Origin: Roseiarcus sp963732155
GTDB lineage: Bacteria > Pseudomonadota > Alphaproteobacteria > Rhizobiales > Beijerinckiaceae
NCBI GenBank assembly: GCA_963732155.1
Contig: CAVSYB010000015.1
Location: 1-64,000, forward strand
Reading direction: 5' to 3'
Length of the DNA: 64,000 nt
Shown here piece by piece: positions 42,320-50,973 of the stretch; position 1 is the first letter of the stretch, and every line of letters starts with the position of its first letter. The translations under genes were made by a program, and so were the position numbers. The notes beneath the pieces were generated by a model. That model did no database searches. It saw nothing but the letters and a program-made list of their open reading frames with translations, and was not told the origin of the DNA.

Positions 42320-43117
42320 TTACTCGGCTGGCGCGGTGACGAGCGCTTTCGCGCGAGCGGCAGGGCTCGCGGCCAGATAGGCCAAGGCGACGAAGCCGGC
42401 GCCGCCGATCACATTGCCGATCGTCACCCAGAGCAGATTGTAGAACATTCCGCCGAGACTGACGCTTGCGGGATGACTGCCGAGCAGGGCGAGCGAGAAA
42501 ACGGTCATGTTGGCGACCGAATGCTCGAAGCCGGCGGCGATGAATGCGAACAGGCACCACCAGATCAGAATGCATTTGGCGGCGTCGCTCGAAGCGCGCG
42601 CGCTGGTCCACAGCGCGAGGCAGACCAGCCAGTTGCACAGGGCGCCGCGGGCGATCAGCGCCAGCGGCGCGGCGCTCATCTTGGCCGCCGAAGCGGCGTA
42701 GATCAGGTCCGCGCCCTCCTTGAGGATTTGCCCGCCGCCGCCGAGCCAAAAAACCGCCGCCAGCAGCGCCGATCCAGCGAGATTGCCGACCCAGCTCAAC
42801 GCCCAATTGCGCGACAGCGCGGCGAGGTCGGTCGAGCCGCGGGCGACGCCGATCGTCATGAACATCGTATGGCCGGTGAAGAGATCCGAGCCGGCGAAGA
42901 CGACGAGGGTCAACGCGATGCCGAAACAGGCGCCCATGGTCAGGCTGCGCAAGGCCGGCTCGATCTGCTGGCCGAGGCCGAAGATCAGGATGATGCCGAT
43001 GCCGACATAGGCGCCGGCCATCATCGACGACACGAAAAAGGCGAGCGGGGATTCGCGGGAATAGGCCGCCTTTTCAGCGGCGACCGCGGCGAAATTATCG
43101 AGCGTCTTGGCGAACAT
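42320..43117 (-). CDS. nirC: Formate/nitrite transporter family channel
   Basis: A 265-residue inner-membrane channel of the FocA/NirC family with six hydrophobic helices (for example MMAGAYVGIGIILIFGLGQQ; SDLFTGHTMFMTIGVARG; GFEHSVANMTVFSLALLGSH, which carries the family central His and Asn). It would move nitrite (or formate) across the membrane. As the last gene of the nitrate assimilation operon, 105 bases after the nitrate reductase stop, a nitrite function is preferred over formate. Confidence 0.88.
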   Translation of the reverse strand: MFAKTLDNFAAVAAEKAAYSRESPLAFFVSSMMAGAYVGIGIILIFGLGQQIEPALRSLTMGACFGIALTLVVFAGSDLFTGHTMFMTIGVARGSTDLAALSRNWALSWVGNLAGSALLAAVFWLGGGGQILKEGADLIYAASAAKMSAAPLALIARGALCNWLVCLALWTSARASSDAAKCILIWWCLFAFIAAGFEHSVANMTVFSLALLGSHPASVSLGGMFYNLLWVTIGNVIGGAGFVALAYLAASPAARAKALVTAPAE

Positions 43118-43222
43118 GCCACACCTCCAGGGTTGGATCGGATGTCTGGCCGCCCGGCGCGGGCGGCGTTGTTTCAGCGGAGCGCGGAAGCGCCATGGCG
43201 CGCGCGATGCTGCGGCGACCGC

Positions 43223-45898
43223 TCATGGCCCGCTCGTCGCCCGGCTGCGCTCGGCGAGAAGCTGGCCGATCTCCGCCCTGCACGAGCCGCAATTGGTCCC
43301 GGCGCGCGTCGATCGACCGACCGCTTCGAGCGTGTCGTCGCCGGCGTCGATCGCCGCGGCGATCGTTTGGCTGCGCACGCCGAAGCAGGAGCAGACGAGC
43401 GGGCCGGCGGCGGCGGCCTCGCCCGGCGCGCGCGAGGCCAGAACGAACCGCCGCATCGCCGGCTCGATCGTCTCGCGCCCGAGAAGTTCAATCGCCCAGT
43501 CGAGCGTCGGGCGATCGATCGCCGCGCCGGTCCACAATAGCGCCTCGAGCCGGTCGCCGGCGAGCGAGGCGGACTGTCGGACGCCCGCGCTTTCGTCGAC
43601 GCGCGACATCGGCGCGGCCTCGAGGCCGAGCCAGTTCGAAAGATAGGCATGCAGCGCGGCCGGCGTCTCCGCAGCGGCGAAGGTGATCGCCTCGCCGCCC
43701 GCGACGGCGAGGCGCGCATGCGCCAGCCAGTCGGGCAGGCTCAGGCGCCGCCGCGAAACGACGAAGCCCTCGGTCGCCACCGGGCTCGCCGCGACGGCGG
43801 CCGGCGAGGCCTTGGAATCGGGCTGCCCCGATATCGGATCGACCAGCGCGTGCGTCAAAGCGCCGATCCGCGCGCGCCCGGCGGTGGCGGCGGTCCAGTG
43901 AATCGGCGCGAAGAGCTCGCCTGGCCGCTGGCTGTTTGTGACGACCACCCGCAACAGCGCCTGGCCATGCGGCGTGCTCACCTGGGCAAAACCGCCGTCC
44001 CGAAGGCCGAGCCGCCTGGCGTCGTCCGGATGGGCCTCGACGAATGGCGCTTCGCGATGGCGGGCGAGCCTTGGGCTCAAGCCGGTGCGCGACATCGTAT
44101 GCCAATGGTCGCGCACGCGTCCGGTGTTCAGCACGAATGGAAAGGCCGGCGAGGTCGCCGATTGCAATCGCGGGTCTTCGATCGCGACGAATCGGGCGCG
44201 GCCGTCCGCATGGAAAAAGCCGCCTGTCGAAAAGAGGCGTTTGACGCCGGCCTTCGCGCCCCTGGGCAAGGGCCATTGCGTCGGTTCCAGCGCGTCGTAG
44301 GCCGCATCAGACAGATCGGCGAGCGCGCCGATGTCGAAGGCGCGCGCGCCATCGTTCTCGAAGGCGCTGAGCGCCGCATGCTCGCGGAATATCTCCGCGG
44401 GCTTCACATAGGCGAAGGCTGACGCGTGTCCGAGGCGACGAGCCACCTCGGTCACCTGCCACCAGTCCGGCCTGGCCTCGCCGGGCGGCCGAAGAAAGGG
44501 CCGCTGGCGCGAGATGCGCCGCTCGGAATTGGTGACGGTGCCGTCCTTCTCGCCCCAGGCGGCGGCGGGCAGCACGATCGTCGCCGCGTCGATGAGCCCG
44601 TCGACATGAGCGCTGACCTCCGAGACGACGAGGCAGTCGAGCTTTTTCAATGCGGCGCGCATCGCGTCGGCGCGCGGCAGGCTGACCGCCGGGTTGGTGC
44701 ACAGAACCCACAAGGCCTTGATCTCGCCGCGCTCGATCGCCTCGAACATCGCGACCGCCTTCAACCCTTCGCGCCTCGCCATGCGGGGCGCCTTCCAGAA
44801 GCGGGCGGCGCGGTCGACCTCCTCGGGCGAAAAGCCCATATGCGCCGCCAGTTGATTGGCGAGGCCGCCGACTTCGCGCCCGCCCATCGCGTTGGGCTGG
44901 CCGGTCAGCGACAGCGGGCCGGCGCCGAGGCCCCCGATGCGCCCGGTTGCAAGATGGACGTTGAGGATCGCATTGACCTTGTCGGTTCCCTGCGCCGACT
45001 GGTTGACGCCCTGGCTGAAACAGGTGACGACGCGCCTGGTGTCGATCCACAGCGTCGTGAACGCGGCGAGATCGTCTTCGGCGAGGCCGCAACGCGCCGC
45101 GGCGCTCGCCCGGTCGGGCGCGATGGCCCGGGCGTTGGCGAGCGCTTCTGCGAAGCCCGAGCAATGCGCGGCGATGAAGGCGCGGTCCGTCGCGTCGGCT
45201 TCGGCGATCTCGACGAGCAATCGCGCGAACAGCACCGCGTCCATTCCCGGCGCGACGGCGAGATGCAAATCGGCGCTTTCGGCGGTCGCCGTGCGGCGCG
45301 GATCGATGGCGATGATCCGCGCGCCGCGCCTCGCCCTCGCCCGCTCCATGCGCTGGAACAACACGGGATGGCACCAGGCGGCGTTGGAGCCGACGAGGAC
45401 GACGAGATCGGCCTCATCGATGTCTTCGTAGCAGTTGGGCACGACGTCGGCGCCGAAGGCGCGGCGTTGGCCGGCCACCGCCGAGGCCATGCACAGCCGC
45501 GAATTGGTGTCGACATTGGCCGAGCCGAGAAAGCCTTTCATCAGCTTGTTGGCGACGTAATAATCCTCGGTCAGCAACTGTCCGGAGAGGTACATCGCGA
45601 TCGACCCGGGACCATGCGCGTCGAGCGCCTCCCGGAAGCCTCGCGCCGCCGCGTCGAGCGCGCAATTCCATGGGGTGCGCACGCCGTGGACGGTCGGATG
45701 GAGCAGCCGCGCGCTCGTCGCCAGGGTCTCGCCGAGCGCCGCGCCCTTGACGCAAAGTCGACCGGCGTTGGCGGGATGCGCATTGTCGCCGGCGATCGCC
45801 GCGCCGCCCGCCCCGTCGGGTGTCGCGACGACGCCGCAGCCGACGCCGCAATAGGGACACGTGGTGCGAACGCCCGGCGGCGGCGCGTGCGCGTTCAT
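43223..45898 (-). CDS. nasA: Assimilatory nitrate reductase catalytic subunit
   Basis: An 891-residue molybdopterin oxidoreductase. The N-terminal [4Fe-4S] motif is CPYCGVGC with the fourth Cys in GRLCVKG. The bis-MGD domains follow (SNAAWCHPVLFQRMERARAR; QGVNQSAQGTDKVNAILNVH; NTGRVRDHWHTMSRTG). A C-terminal BFD-like [2Fe-2S] domain has CSCFGV and NCGSCR. It reduces nitrate to nitrite in the cytoplasm, and the BFD domain suggests electrons come from the reductase encoded just upstream. The start at 45898 overlaps the reductase stop by one base (TGATG). No signal peptide is present, as expected for an assimilatory enzyme. Confidence 0.95.
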   Translation of the reverse strand: MNAHAPPPGVRTTCPYCGVGCGVVATPDGAGGAAIAGDNAHPANAGRLCVKGAALGETLATSARLLHPTVHGVRTPWNCALDAAARGFREALDAHGPGSIAMYLSGQLLTEDYYVANKLMKGFLGSANVDTNSRLCMASAVAGQRRAFGADVVPNCYEDIDEADLVVLVGSNAAWCHPVLFQRMERARARRGARIIAIDPRRTATAESADLHLAVAPGMDAVLFARLLVEIAEADATDRAFIAAHCSGFAEALANARAIAPDRASAAARCGLAEDDLAAFTTLWIDTRRVVTCFSQGVNQSAQGTDKVNAILNVHLATGRIGGLGAGPLSLTGQPNAMGGREVGGLANQLAAHMGFSPEEVDRAARFWKAPRMARREGLKAVAMFEAIERGEIKALWVLCTNPAVSLPRADAMRAALKKLDCLVVSEVSAHVDGLIDAATIVLPAAAWGEKDGTVTNSERRISRQRPFLRPPGEARPDWWQVTEVARRLGHASAFAYVKPAEIFREHAALSAFENDGARAFDIGALADLSDAAYDALEPTQWPLPRGAKAGVKRLFSTGGFFHADGRARFVAIEDPRLQSATSPAFPFVLNTGRVRDHWHTMSRTGLSPRLARHREAPFVEAHPDDARRLGLRDGGFAQVSTPHGQALLRVVVTNSQRPGELFAPIHWTAATAGRARIGALTHALVDPISGQPDSKASPAAVAASPVATEGFVVSRRRLSLPDWLAHARLAVAGGEAITFAAAETPAALHAYLSNWLGLEAAPMSRVDESAGVRQSASLAGDRLEALLWTGAAIDRPTLDWAIELLGRETIEPAMRRFVLASRAPGEAAAAGPLVCSCFGVRSQTIAAAIDAGDDTLEAVGRSTRAGTNCGSCRAEIGQLLAERSRATSGP

Positions 45899-47505
45899 CA
45901 GTAGACGTCCGCCTGGTAACGCCCCGCCTTCTTCAGGCCTGCGACGAAACTGATCGCATCCTCGGTCGAGCGCGCGCCGCACCGCGCGACAATGTCGACG
46001 AGCGCTCGTTCGACGTCCCGGCCCATGCGCTTGGCGTCGCCGCACACGTAGAAATGCGCGCCGTCGGCGAGCCAGCGCCACAACTCCGGACCGACCTCGC
46101 GCATCCGGTCCTGCACGTAAAACTTCTGATCGCCGTCGCGCGACCAGGCGAGCGAAAGCCGCGTCAGCGCGCCGGACCGGCGCATCGCCTCGAGCTCGCT
46201 CTCGTAGAAGAAATCGTGCGCGCGCCGCTGGTGGCCGAAGAACAGCCAGTTCGGTCCGGTCGCGGCGATCGCCTCGCGCTCCTGCAGGAACGCGCGGAAC
46301 GGCGCCACACCCGTGCCGGGACCGACCATCACGACCGGGGTCTGCGGATTCTCCGGCAGACGAAAGGCGTGCGCCTTCTGCACGTAGACCTTGACATTGT
46401 CTCCCGGCGCGATCCGCTCGCCGAGGAAGGTCGAGGCGACGCCGAGGCGATCCCTCGGCCCGACCCGATAGCGCACCGTGTCGACGGTGAGCGAGACGCG
46501 GCGCGGGCCGGCCTTGGGCGAGGAGGAAATGGAATAGAGTCGCGGCTGCAGCGGATCGAGCGCCTCGACGAAGGCTTCGGCGTCGGGCCGCGCGCCCTCG
46601 AATTTGCGCAGCGCCGCGAGAACGTCGAGCGACGCGGCGTCGCCGTCGGGGTCTTCGCCGTTGGCGAGCGCCCGCGCCCTGGCGCGACGTTCGCCGCCCG
46701 AGACATAGGAGAAGAGCTGAAAGAGATTGTCCGGCGGCGCGCCGAGCGAGACGTCTTCGATCAACGCGTCGCGCAATGTCTTGCCGCCGACGATGCGGCG
46801 CGGATCGGCGCCGAGCAGCGCGACGACCTGGTCGGCGAGGCCGAGCTGGTTCTTCGGGAAGACCCCGAAACTGTCGCCGACGAGATAGTCGAGCCCGCCT
46901 GGCCCGAGGTCGAACTCGACGTGCCAGGTCGTCTTCTCGGAGCCCTCGCCGTTCAGCCGGCGGCGCGAAAGGAAAGTCGCCTCGGCCGGATTGTCGCGCG
47001 AACGACCCCGCTCGCCCGCCGCGGCGTCCGGCGACGCCGCCGCGGTCGCAGCCGGTCGCGCCGCTTCGCCGAGTTCGCCGGCGAGCTGCTTGAGCATGCG
47101 CGCAGTTTCCTTGCCGCCCGGCGCGCAAAGCGTCAGCCGCTCTTCCTTCTTGAGGAAGAGCGCGTTGGCGTAATCAACGCAATTGTAGCCGCACTGCCCG
47201 CAATCCTGCTGCGCCATCGCCGACATCAACCGCGGCGCCAGCGGCCGGCCGACCGATAGCGTCATGCGTTCGTCGATCGGCAGCGAAGGATCGTGCCACG
47301 GCGCGCTGTCATTGTCGGCGAGAACGACCGGGGCGGCGCCGTCCGGCGGCGCAAGCGCCGCGCTTTCGGCCGCGCTCAGCGGCGCAGGCGCGCCCTCGGC
47401 GGAGAGGATGGCGGCGAAAAAGCCGTTGAGCCACGCCTGTTGCTCAGGCGAAAACGGGGCGCCCGGCGGAATCAGGGTGCGCGGCGGCGGGGTCTGGACG
47501 CTCAT
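45898..47505 (-). CDS. Fe-S/FAD/NADPH reductase, CysJ-like, for nitrate assimilation
   Basis: A 535-residue fusion. Residues ~85-140 carry a small [4Fe-4S] domain (QQDCGQCGYNCVDYANALFL; the last Cys in RLTLCAPGG). The rest is a ferredoxin-NADP-reductase module of the sulfite-reductase-alpha/CysJ type: FAD-binding DYLVGDSFGVFPKNQ and PRLYSISSSPKAGP, and NAD(P)-binding VMVGPGTGVAPFRAFLQERE and YVCGDAKRMGRDVERALVDI. The usual flavodoxin domain is absent, the Fe-S domain standing in its place. It probably passes electrons from NAD(P)H to the nitrate or nitrite reductase. ATGA overlap with nirA on one side and TGATG with nasA on the other. Confidence 0.88.
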   Translation of the reverse strand: MSVQTPPPRTLIPPGAPFSPEQQAWLNGFFAAILSAEGAPAPLSAAESAALAPPDGAAPVVLADNDSAPWHDPSLPIDERMTLSVGRPLAPRLMSAMAQQDCGQCGYNCVDYANALFLKKEERLTLCAPGGKETARMLKQLAGELGEAARPAATAAASPDAAAGERGRSRDNPAEATFLSRRRLNGEGSEKTTWHVEFDLGPGGLDYLVGDSFGVFPKNQLGLADQVVALLGADPRRIVGGKTLRDALIEDVSLGAPPDNLFQLFSYVSGGERRARARALANGEDPDGDAASLDVLAALRKFEGARPDAEAFVEALDPLQPRLYSISSSPKAGPRRVSLTVDTVRYRVGPRDRLGVASTFLGERIAPGDNVKVYVQKAHAFRLPENPQTPVVMVGPGTGVAPFRAFLQEREAIAATGPNWLFFGHQRRAHDFFYESELEAMRRSGALTRLSLAWSRDGDQKFYVQDRMREVGPELWRWLADGAHFYVCGDAKRMGRDVERALVDIVARCGARSTEDAISFVAGLKKAGRYQADVY

Positions 47506-49253
47506 GTCGCCTCCGCGAGCAGCCTGAGCGCGTCGGGCTCGTAGCGCGCGGCGAAGGCCTGAAAACTCTCCTCGAGCGCGGCGCGATGGTTCAAATAGGC
47601 GCGCAGCAGCCCTTCGACCTTATGCGGACATTCGGTCGCCGGCACATCCTTCCATAATTCGCGACCGATGCGCGCGCGATCGGCGAAGCCGCCCCCGACG
47701 ACGATGTTGTAGCCCTCGACCGGATCGTCCTGGCCGGCGAGCGCGACCTTCACCGCCATCAGGCCGATGTCGCCGATGTAATGCTGCGCGCAGGAATGGT
47801 GACAGCCGGTCAGATGGACGTTCACCGGCGCATCGAGTTTCAGCCGCGCGTCGACGTGATCGGCGATCCCGGCGGCGTGTTCCTTGGTGTGCGCGGCGGC
47901 GAATTTGCACCCCGTCGCCCCGGTGCAGGCGACCAGGCCGGCGCGCAGCGACGTCGCCCGCCAGTCGAGGCCCGACGCCTCGATCGCCGCCCTGGCCCCC
48001 TCGATCCTGGCGTCGGGCACGCCGGAAAGCAGCAGGTTCTGCCAAACGGTCAGTCGAAGGTCGCCGTCGCCGAAATCGCGGGCGATCCGCGCCAGGCCGC
48101 GCATCTGCTCGGCGGTCATCCTGCCGACCGGCAGCGCGACGCCGATCCAGTTCAGCCCGTCCTGCGCCTGACGATGCACGCCGATATGGGCGGCGCGATC
48201 GATCGGCGGACGGGGCTCGACCGCCGAAGCGGCGATGCGAGTCAGCGGACGGCCAAGCCTCGCCTCGACCGCGGCGAAGAATTTGTCGAGGCCCCAGGAA
48301 TCCAGAACATATTTCAGCCGCGCCTTGGCGCGGTCCGTGCGGTCGCCGCTCTCGACGAAGACGCGAACGATCGCGTCGGCGACGCTGGCGCAACTCTCGG
48401 CGCGGCAATAGACGCCCGCATCGCGCGCGAGGTCGCGATGGCCGGTGATTCCGCCGACCATGATGCGGAACCAGAGGCCCGGCTCGACGCCACGCCCCTC
48501 GCCGATCCGCACGGCCTGAAAGCCGATGTCGTTGGTCTCCTCGAGCGTGGCGATCGCGCCGCCGCCGTCGAAGGCGACATTGAACTTGCGCGGCAGCCCG
48601 TAGAGCGAGCGGTCGTTGAGGACGTGATGGTGCCACTCGCGCGCCAGAGGGCGCGTGTCGCAAAGCTCCTGCGGATCGATCCCCGCCGTGGCCGAACCGG
48701 TGACGTTGCGGATATTGTCGGCGCCGGCGCCGCGCGAGCACAGGCCGAGGTCCTGCACCGCCTCGACGATTTCCGTCGCATGAGCCGGCGCGATTTCGCG
48801 CAATTGCAGATTGGCTCGCGTCGTCACATCGGCATAGCCGCCGGCGTATCGCGCCGCGAGGTCGGCCATGCCGGCGAATTGCCAGTGCGACAGGATTCCA
48901 TTGGGGATGCGCAGACGCAGCATGTAGCTCTGCTGCGCCGGCGCGACGTAGAACAGGCCGAAATAGCGCCAGCGGAAATTGTCGTCGGGCTTGGGAAACG
49001 CGCCGGCCTTGGCCTGCGCCCTGAGGCGGGCATAGGCGTCGAAGGGATGTTCGGCGCGCTTCCACTTTTCCTGGTCCGCCAGCTTGCCGCCCCCGGCGAC
49101 GGCCGCATCCTGCGCGGCGAGGTGGGGGGCGTCGGGCCCGGTCGGCGCCGCCTGCGCGACCCGCGCGCCGGTTTTGGCGCCGCGCATCGCCTCGATGCCC
49201 GAAACGAAGCCCTCGAGATAGCGCTTCTGGTCGGAAGTGAAATCGCCGGCCAT
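47502..49253 (-). CDS. nirA: Siroheme nitrite reductase, NirA type
   Basis: A 583-residue siroheme/[4Fe-4S] reductase that takes nitrite to ammonium with six electrons. Duplicated ferrodoxin-like and siroheme domains are present; the siroheme/Fe-S cysteines occur in ACTGATGCKFAAAHTKEHA and TGCHHSCAQHYIGD. LTTRANLQLREI-like (DVTTRANLQLREI) and RNVTGS segments are the usual substrate/siroheme contacts. The start chosen is ATG at 49253 (a GTG one codon upstream is an alternative), overlapping the stop of the NirB-like gene (TGATG). The ferredoxin-type size, without a fused flavin domain, explains the need for partner reductases nearby. Confidence 0.92.
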   Translation of the reverse strand: MAGDFTSDQKRYLEGFVSGIEAMRGAKTGARVAQAAPTGPDAPHLAAQDAAVAGGGKLADQEKWKRAEHPFDAYARLRAQAKAGAFPKPDDNFRWRYFGLFYVAPAQQSYMLRLRIPNGILSHWQFAGMADLAARYAGGYADVTTRANLQLREIAPAHATEIVEAVQDLGLCSRGAGADNIRNVTGSATAGIDPQELCDTRPLAREWHHHVLNDRSLYGLPRKFNVAFDGGGAIATLEETNDIGFQAVRIGEGRGVEPGLWFRIMVGGITGHRDLARDAGVYCRAESCASVADAIVRVFVESGDRTDRAKARLKYVLDSWGLDKFFAAVEARLGRPLTRIAASAVEPRPPIDRAAHIGVHRQAQDGLNWIGVALPVGRMTAEQMRGLARIARDFGDGDLRLTVWQNLLLSGVPDARIEGARAAIEASGLDWRATSLRAGLVACTGATGCKFAAAHTKEHAAGIADHVDARLKLDAPVNVHLTGCHHSCAQHYIGDIGLMAVKVALAGQDDPVEGYNIVVGGGFADRARIGRELWKDVPATECPHKVEGLLRAYLNHRAALEESFQAFAARYEPDALRLLAEAT

Positions 49254-50518
49254 CACGCCGCTTCCCGCAACACGGGCGGTTCAGGCAAGCGGCAGAAGGC
49301 GCGGCCGAAGATCAGATCGTCGCGGTAGGGGGCGACGCTCGTTCCGTCGCGGATGAGATCGCGGTACCACAGCGCGTCATCCGTCTCGCCGACCAGCGCC
49401 GCGCCGATCAACCTGCCGTCCCGCAGCGTGAGCGTCTTGCAAACGCCGGACGCCCGGTCCTCGAGCGCGATCGTCTCGGCGCCCGCCGCGCCCTCGAATT
49501 CGCCGGCGGAGAACACCGGAACACCCGAGACTTTCAGGTTGGTCGCGAGCGTCGCGCCGCGATAGCGCGCGTGCGGTTCGCCCGCCAGTCGCCGCGCCAG
49601 AACGCGCGCCTGGTCATAGGCCGGTTCGACGAGCCCGTAGACGGCGCCGCGATGTTCCGCGCATTCGCCGATCGCGTGAACAAAGGCCTCGCTCGTCGTC
49701 AATTCGTCGTCGACCTTGACGCCGCGTCCGACCGCCAGCCCGGCCCGTTGCGCGAGCGCGATATTGGGGCGGACGCCGACCGCGACAACGACGAGGTCCG
49801 CGGCGAGCCTCGTCCCGTCGGCGAAGATCAGCCCTTCGGCGCGCGCTTCGCCCACCACCGCGGCGGTCTTGGCGTTGAGCATCGTGCGCACGCCGTTGCG
49901 CGCGACGGCGCGTTGCAGAAAGGCGGCGGCGCGCGCGTCGAGCTGGCGCTCCATCAATCGGTCCATCACATGGACGAGCGTGACCGCGGCGCCGCCCTTG
50001 GCGAGGCCGCAGGCCGCCTCGACGCCGAGCAGCCCGCCGCCGATCACCGCGACGCGGCGCTTCAGGCGCGCCGCCTCGCGCAGCGCCGGCAGGTCGGCGA
50101 GATCGCGGAACGTCATGACGCCTCGAAGATCCATGCCGACCACCGGCAGGCGCGCCGCGGTCGATCCGGTGGCGAGGATGGCGCGTTCGAAATGGATCGC
50201 GCCGCCGTCGGACAGCAAGGCCTTGCGGCCGGCGAGATCGAGCGATTCGACGCGCCGGCCGGTCAGCAGATTGAAGCCATGGGTCTGGTACCAGGCCTCG
50301 TCGCGCAGGGCGATCGCGGCCTCGCCGACGTCCCCCGAGAGGACCGCCGAAAGCAGCACGCGATTGTAGCCCGGTCGCGGCTCCTCGCCGACGATCGTGA
50401 CCGCGAAGCGGCCGGGCGCGCGCGCCGCCAGCTCCTCGCAGAATCGGACGCTGGCCATGCCATTGCCGATGACCAGCAGGCGTTCGACCGCTTTCGCCCC
50501 TTTGCGGCGCGCGCTCAT
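49253..50518 (-). CDS. NAD(P)/FAD-dependent reductase, NirB N-terminal-like
   Basis: A 421-residue pyridine-nucleotide-disulfide-type oxidoreductase equal to the N-terminal half of NADH-nitrite reductase NirB. FAD motif LLVIGNGMASVRFCEEL, second motif RRVAVIGGGLLGVEAACGLA (NAD), and FVHAIGECAEHRGAVYGLVE (family second FAD contact) are all present. The Fe-S/siroheme half of NirB is missing; instead a separate nirA follows. It likely supplies electrons to NirA. The start at 50518 overlaps the globin stop by one base (TGATG). Confidence 0.9.
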   Translation of the reverse strand: MSARRKGAKAVERLLVIGNGMASVRFCEELAARAPGRFAVTIVGEEPRPGYNRVLLSAVLSGDVGEAAIALRDEAWYQTHGFNLLTGRRVESLDLAGRKALLSDGGAIHFERAILATGSTAARLPVVGMDLRGVMTFRDLADLPALREAARLKRRVAVIGGGLLGVEAACGLAKGGAAVTLVHVMDRLMERQLDARAAAFLQRAVARNGVRTMLNAKTAAVVGEARAEGLIFADGTRLAADLVVVAVGVRPNIALAQRAGLAVGRGVKVDDELTTSEAFVHAIGECAEHRGAVYGLVEPAYDQARVLARRLAGEPHARYRGATLATNLKVSGVPVFSAGEFEGAAGAETIALEDRASGVCKTLTLRDGRLIGAALVGETDDALWYRDLIRDGTSVAPYRDDLIFGRAFCRLPEPPVLREAA

Positions 50519-50940
50519 CAGGCCGCGGCCTCCGCGCCATAGGCGGCGTCGATCATCACGCCCGAGACGGCGCCATAGGCGGCGAGCCAGGCGCTCTTGA
50601 CCTCGGCGTTGAATTCCGCCCCGAGGCCTTTCTCCAGCGTCCAGATCAGGGCTTCGCCGACCGGCGCGTAATCGGCCGCCTTGACGCCATAGCCGACATG
50701 CCTGATCGCCAGCGCCCTGGCCGCCGGCACTATGGCGTCGAGATTTTTCAGGCCGTTGACCACGACGCCGAGCGTCGTCATCAGCTTGCGCCCCTGCTCG
50801 CGCATGTCGCCGTGGAACAGCGGCTTCACCTCGGGCGCGATCTCGAACAGGCGGCGATAGAAGAGGTCGGCGGCGACGTCGGCGATCGGCACGACCTTGG
50901 CGAAGGACGACTGCACGAAGTCGATCTGAACTGGCGTCAT
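50518..50940 (-). CDS. Single-domain globin, flavohemoglobin-like
   Basis: A 140-residue haem globin similar to the globin domain of flavohemoglobins and Vitreoscilla haemoglobin. LFYRRLFEIAPEVKPLFHGD includes the B10 Tyr, MREQGRKLM the E7 Gln, and RHVGYGVKAADYAPVGEALI the proximal F8 His. Tyr-B10/Gln-E7 globins dioxygenate nitric oxide. No reductase domain is fused, but it is directly followed in the operon by a NAD(P)/FAD reductase that might reduce it. A role in removing NO made during nitrite reduction is a reasonable inference. Confidence 0.9.
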   Translation of the reverse strand: MTPVQIDFVQSSFAKVVPIADVAADLFYRRLFEIAPEVKPLFHGDMREQGRKLMTTLGVVVNGLKNLDAIVPAARALAIRHVGYGVKAADYAPVGEALIWTLEKGLGAEFNAEVKSAWLAAYGAVSGVMIDAAYGAEAAA

Positions 50941-50973
50941 GTCGCATCTCCCTGTTGCAAGCTTCCAAGCGAT

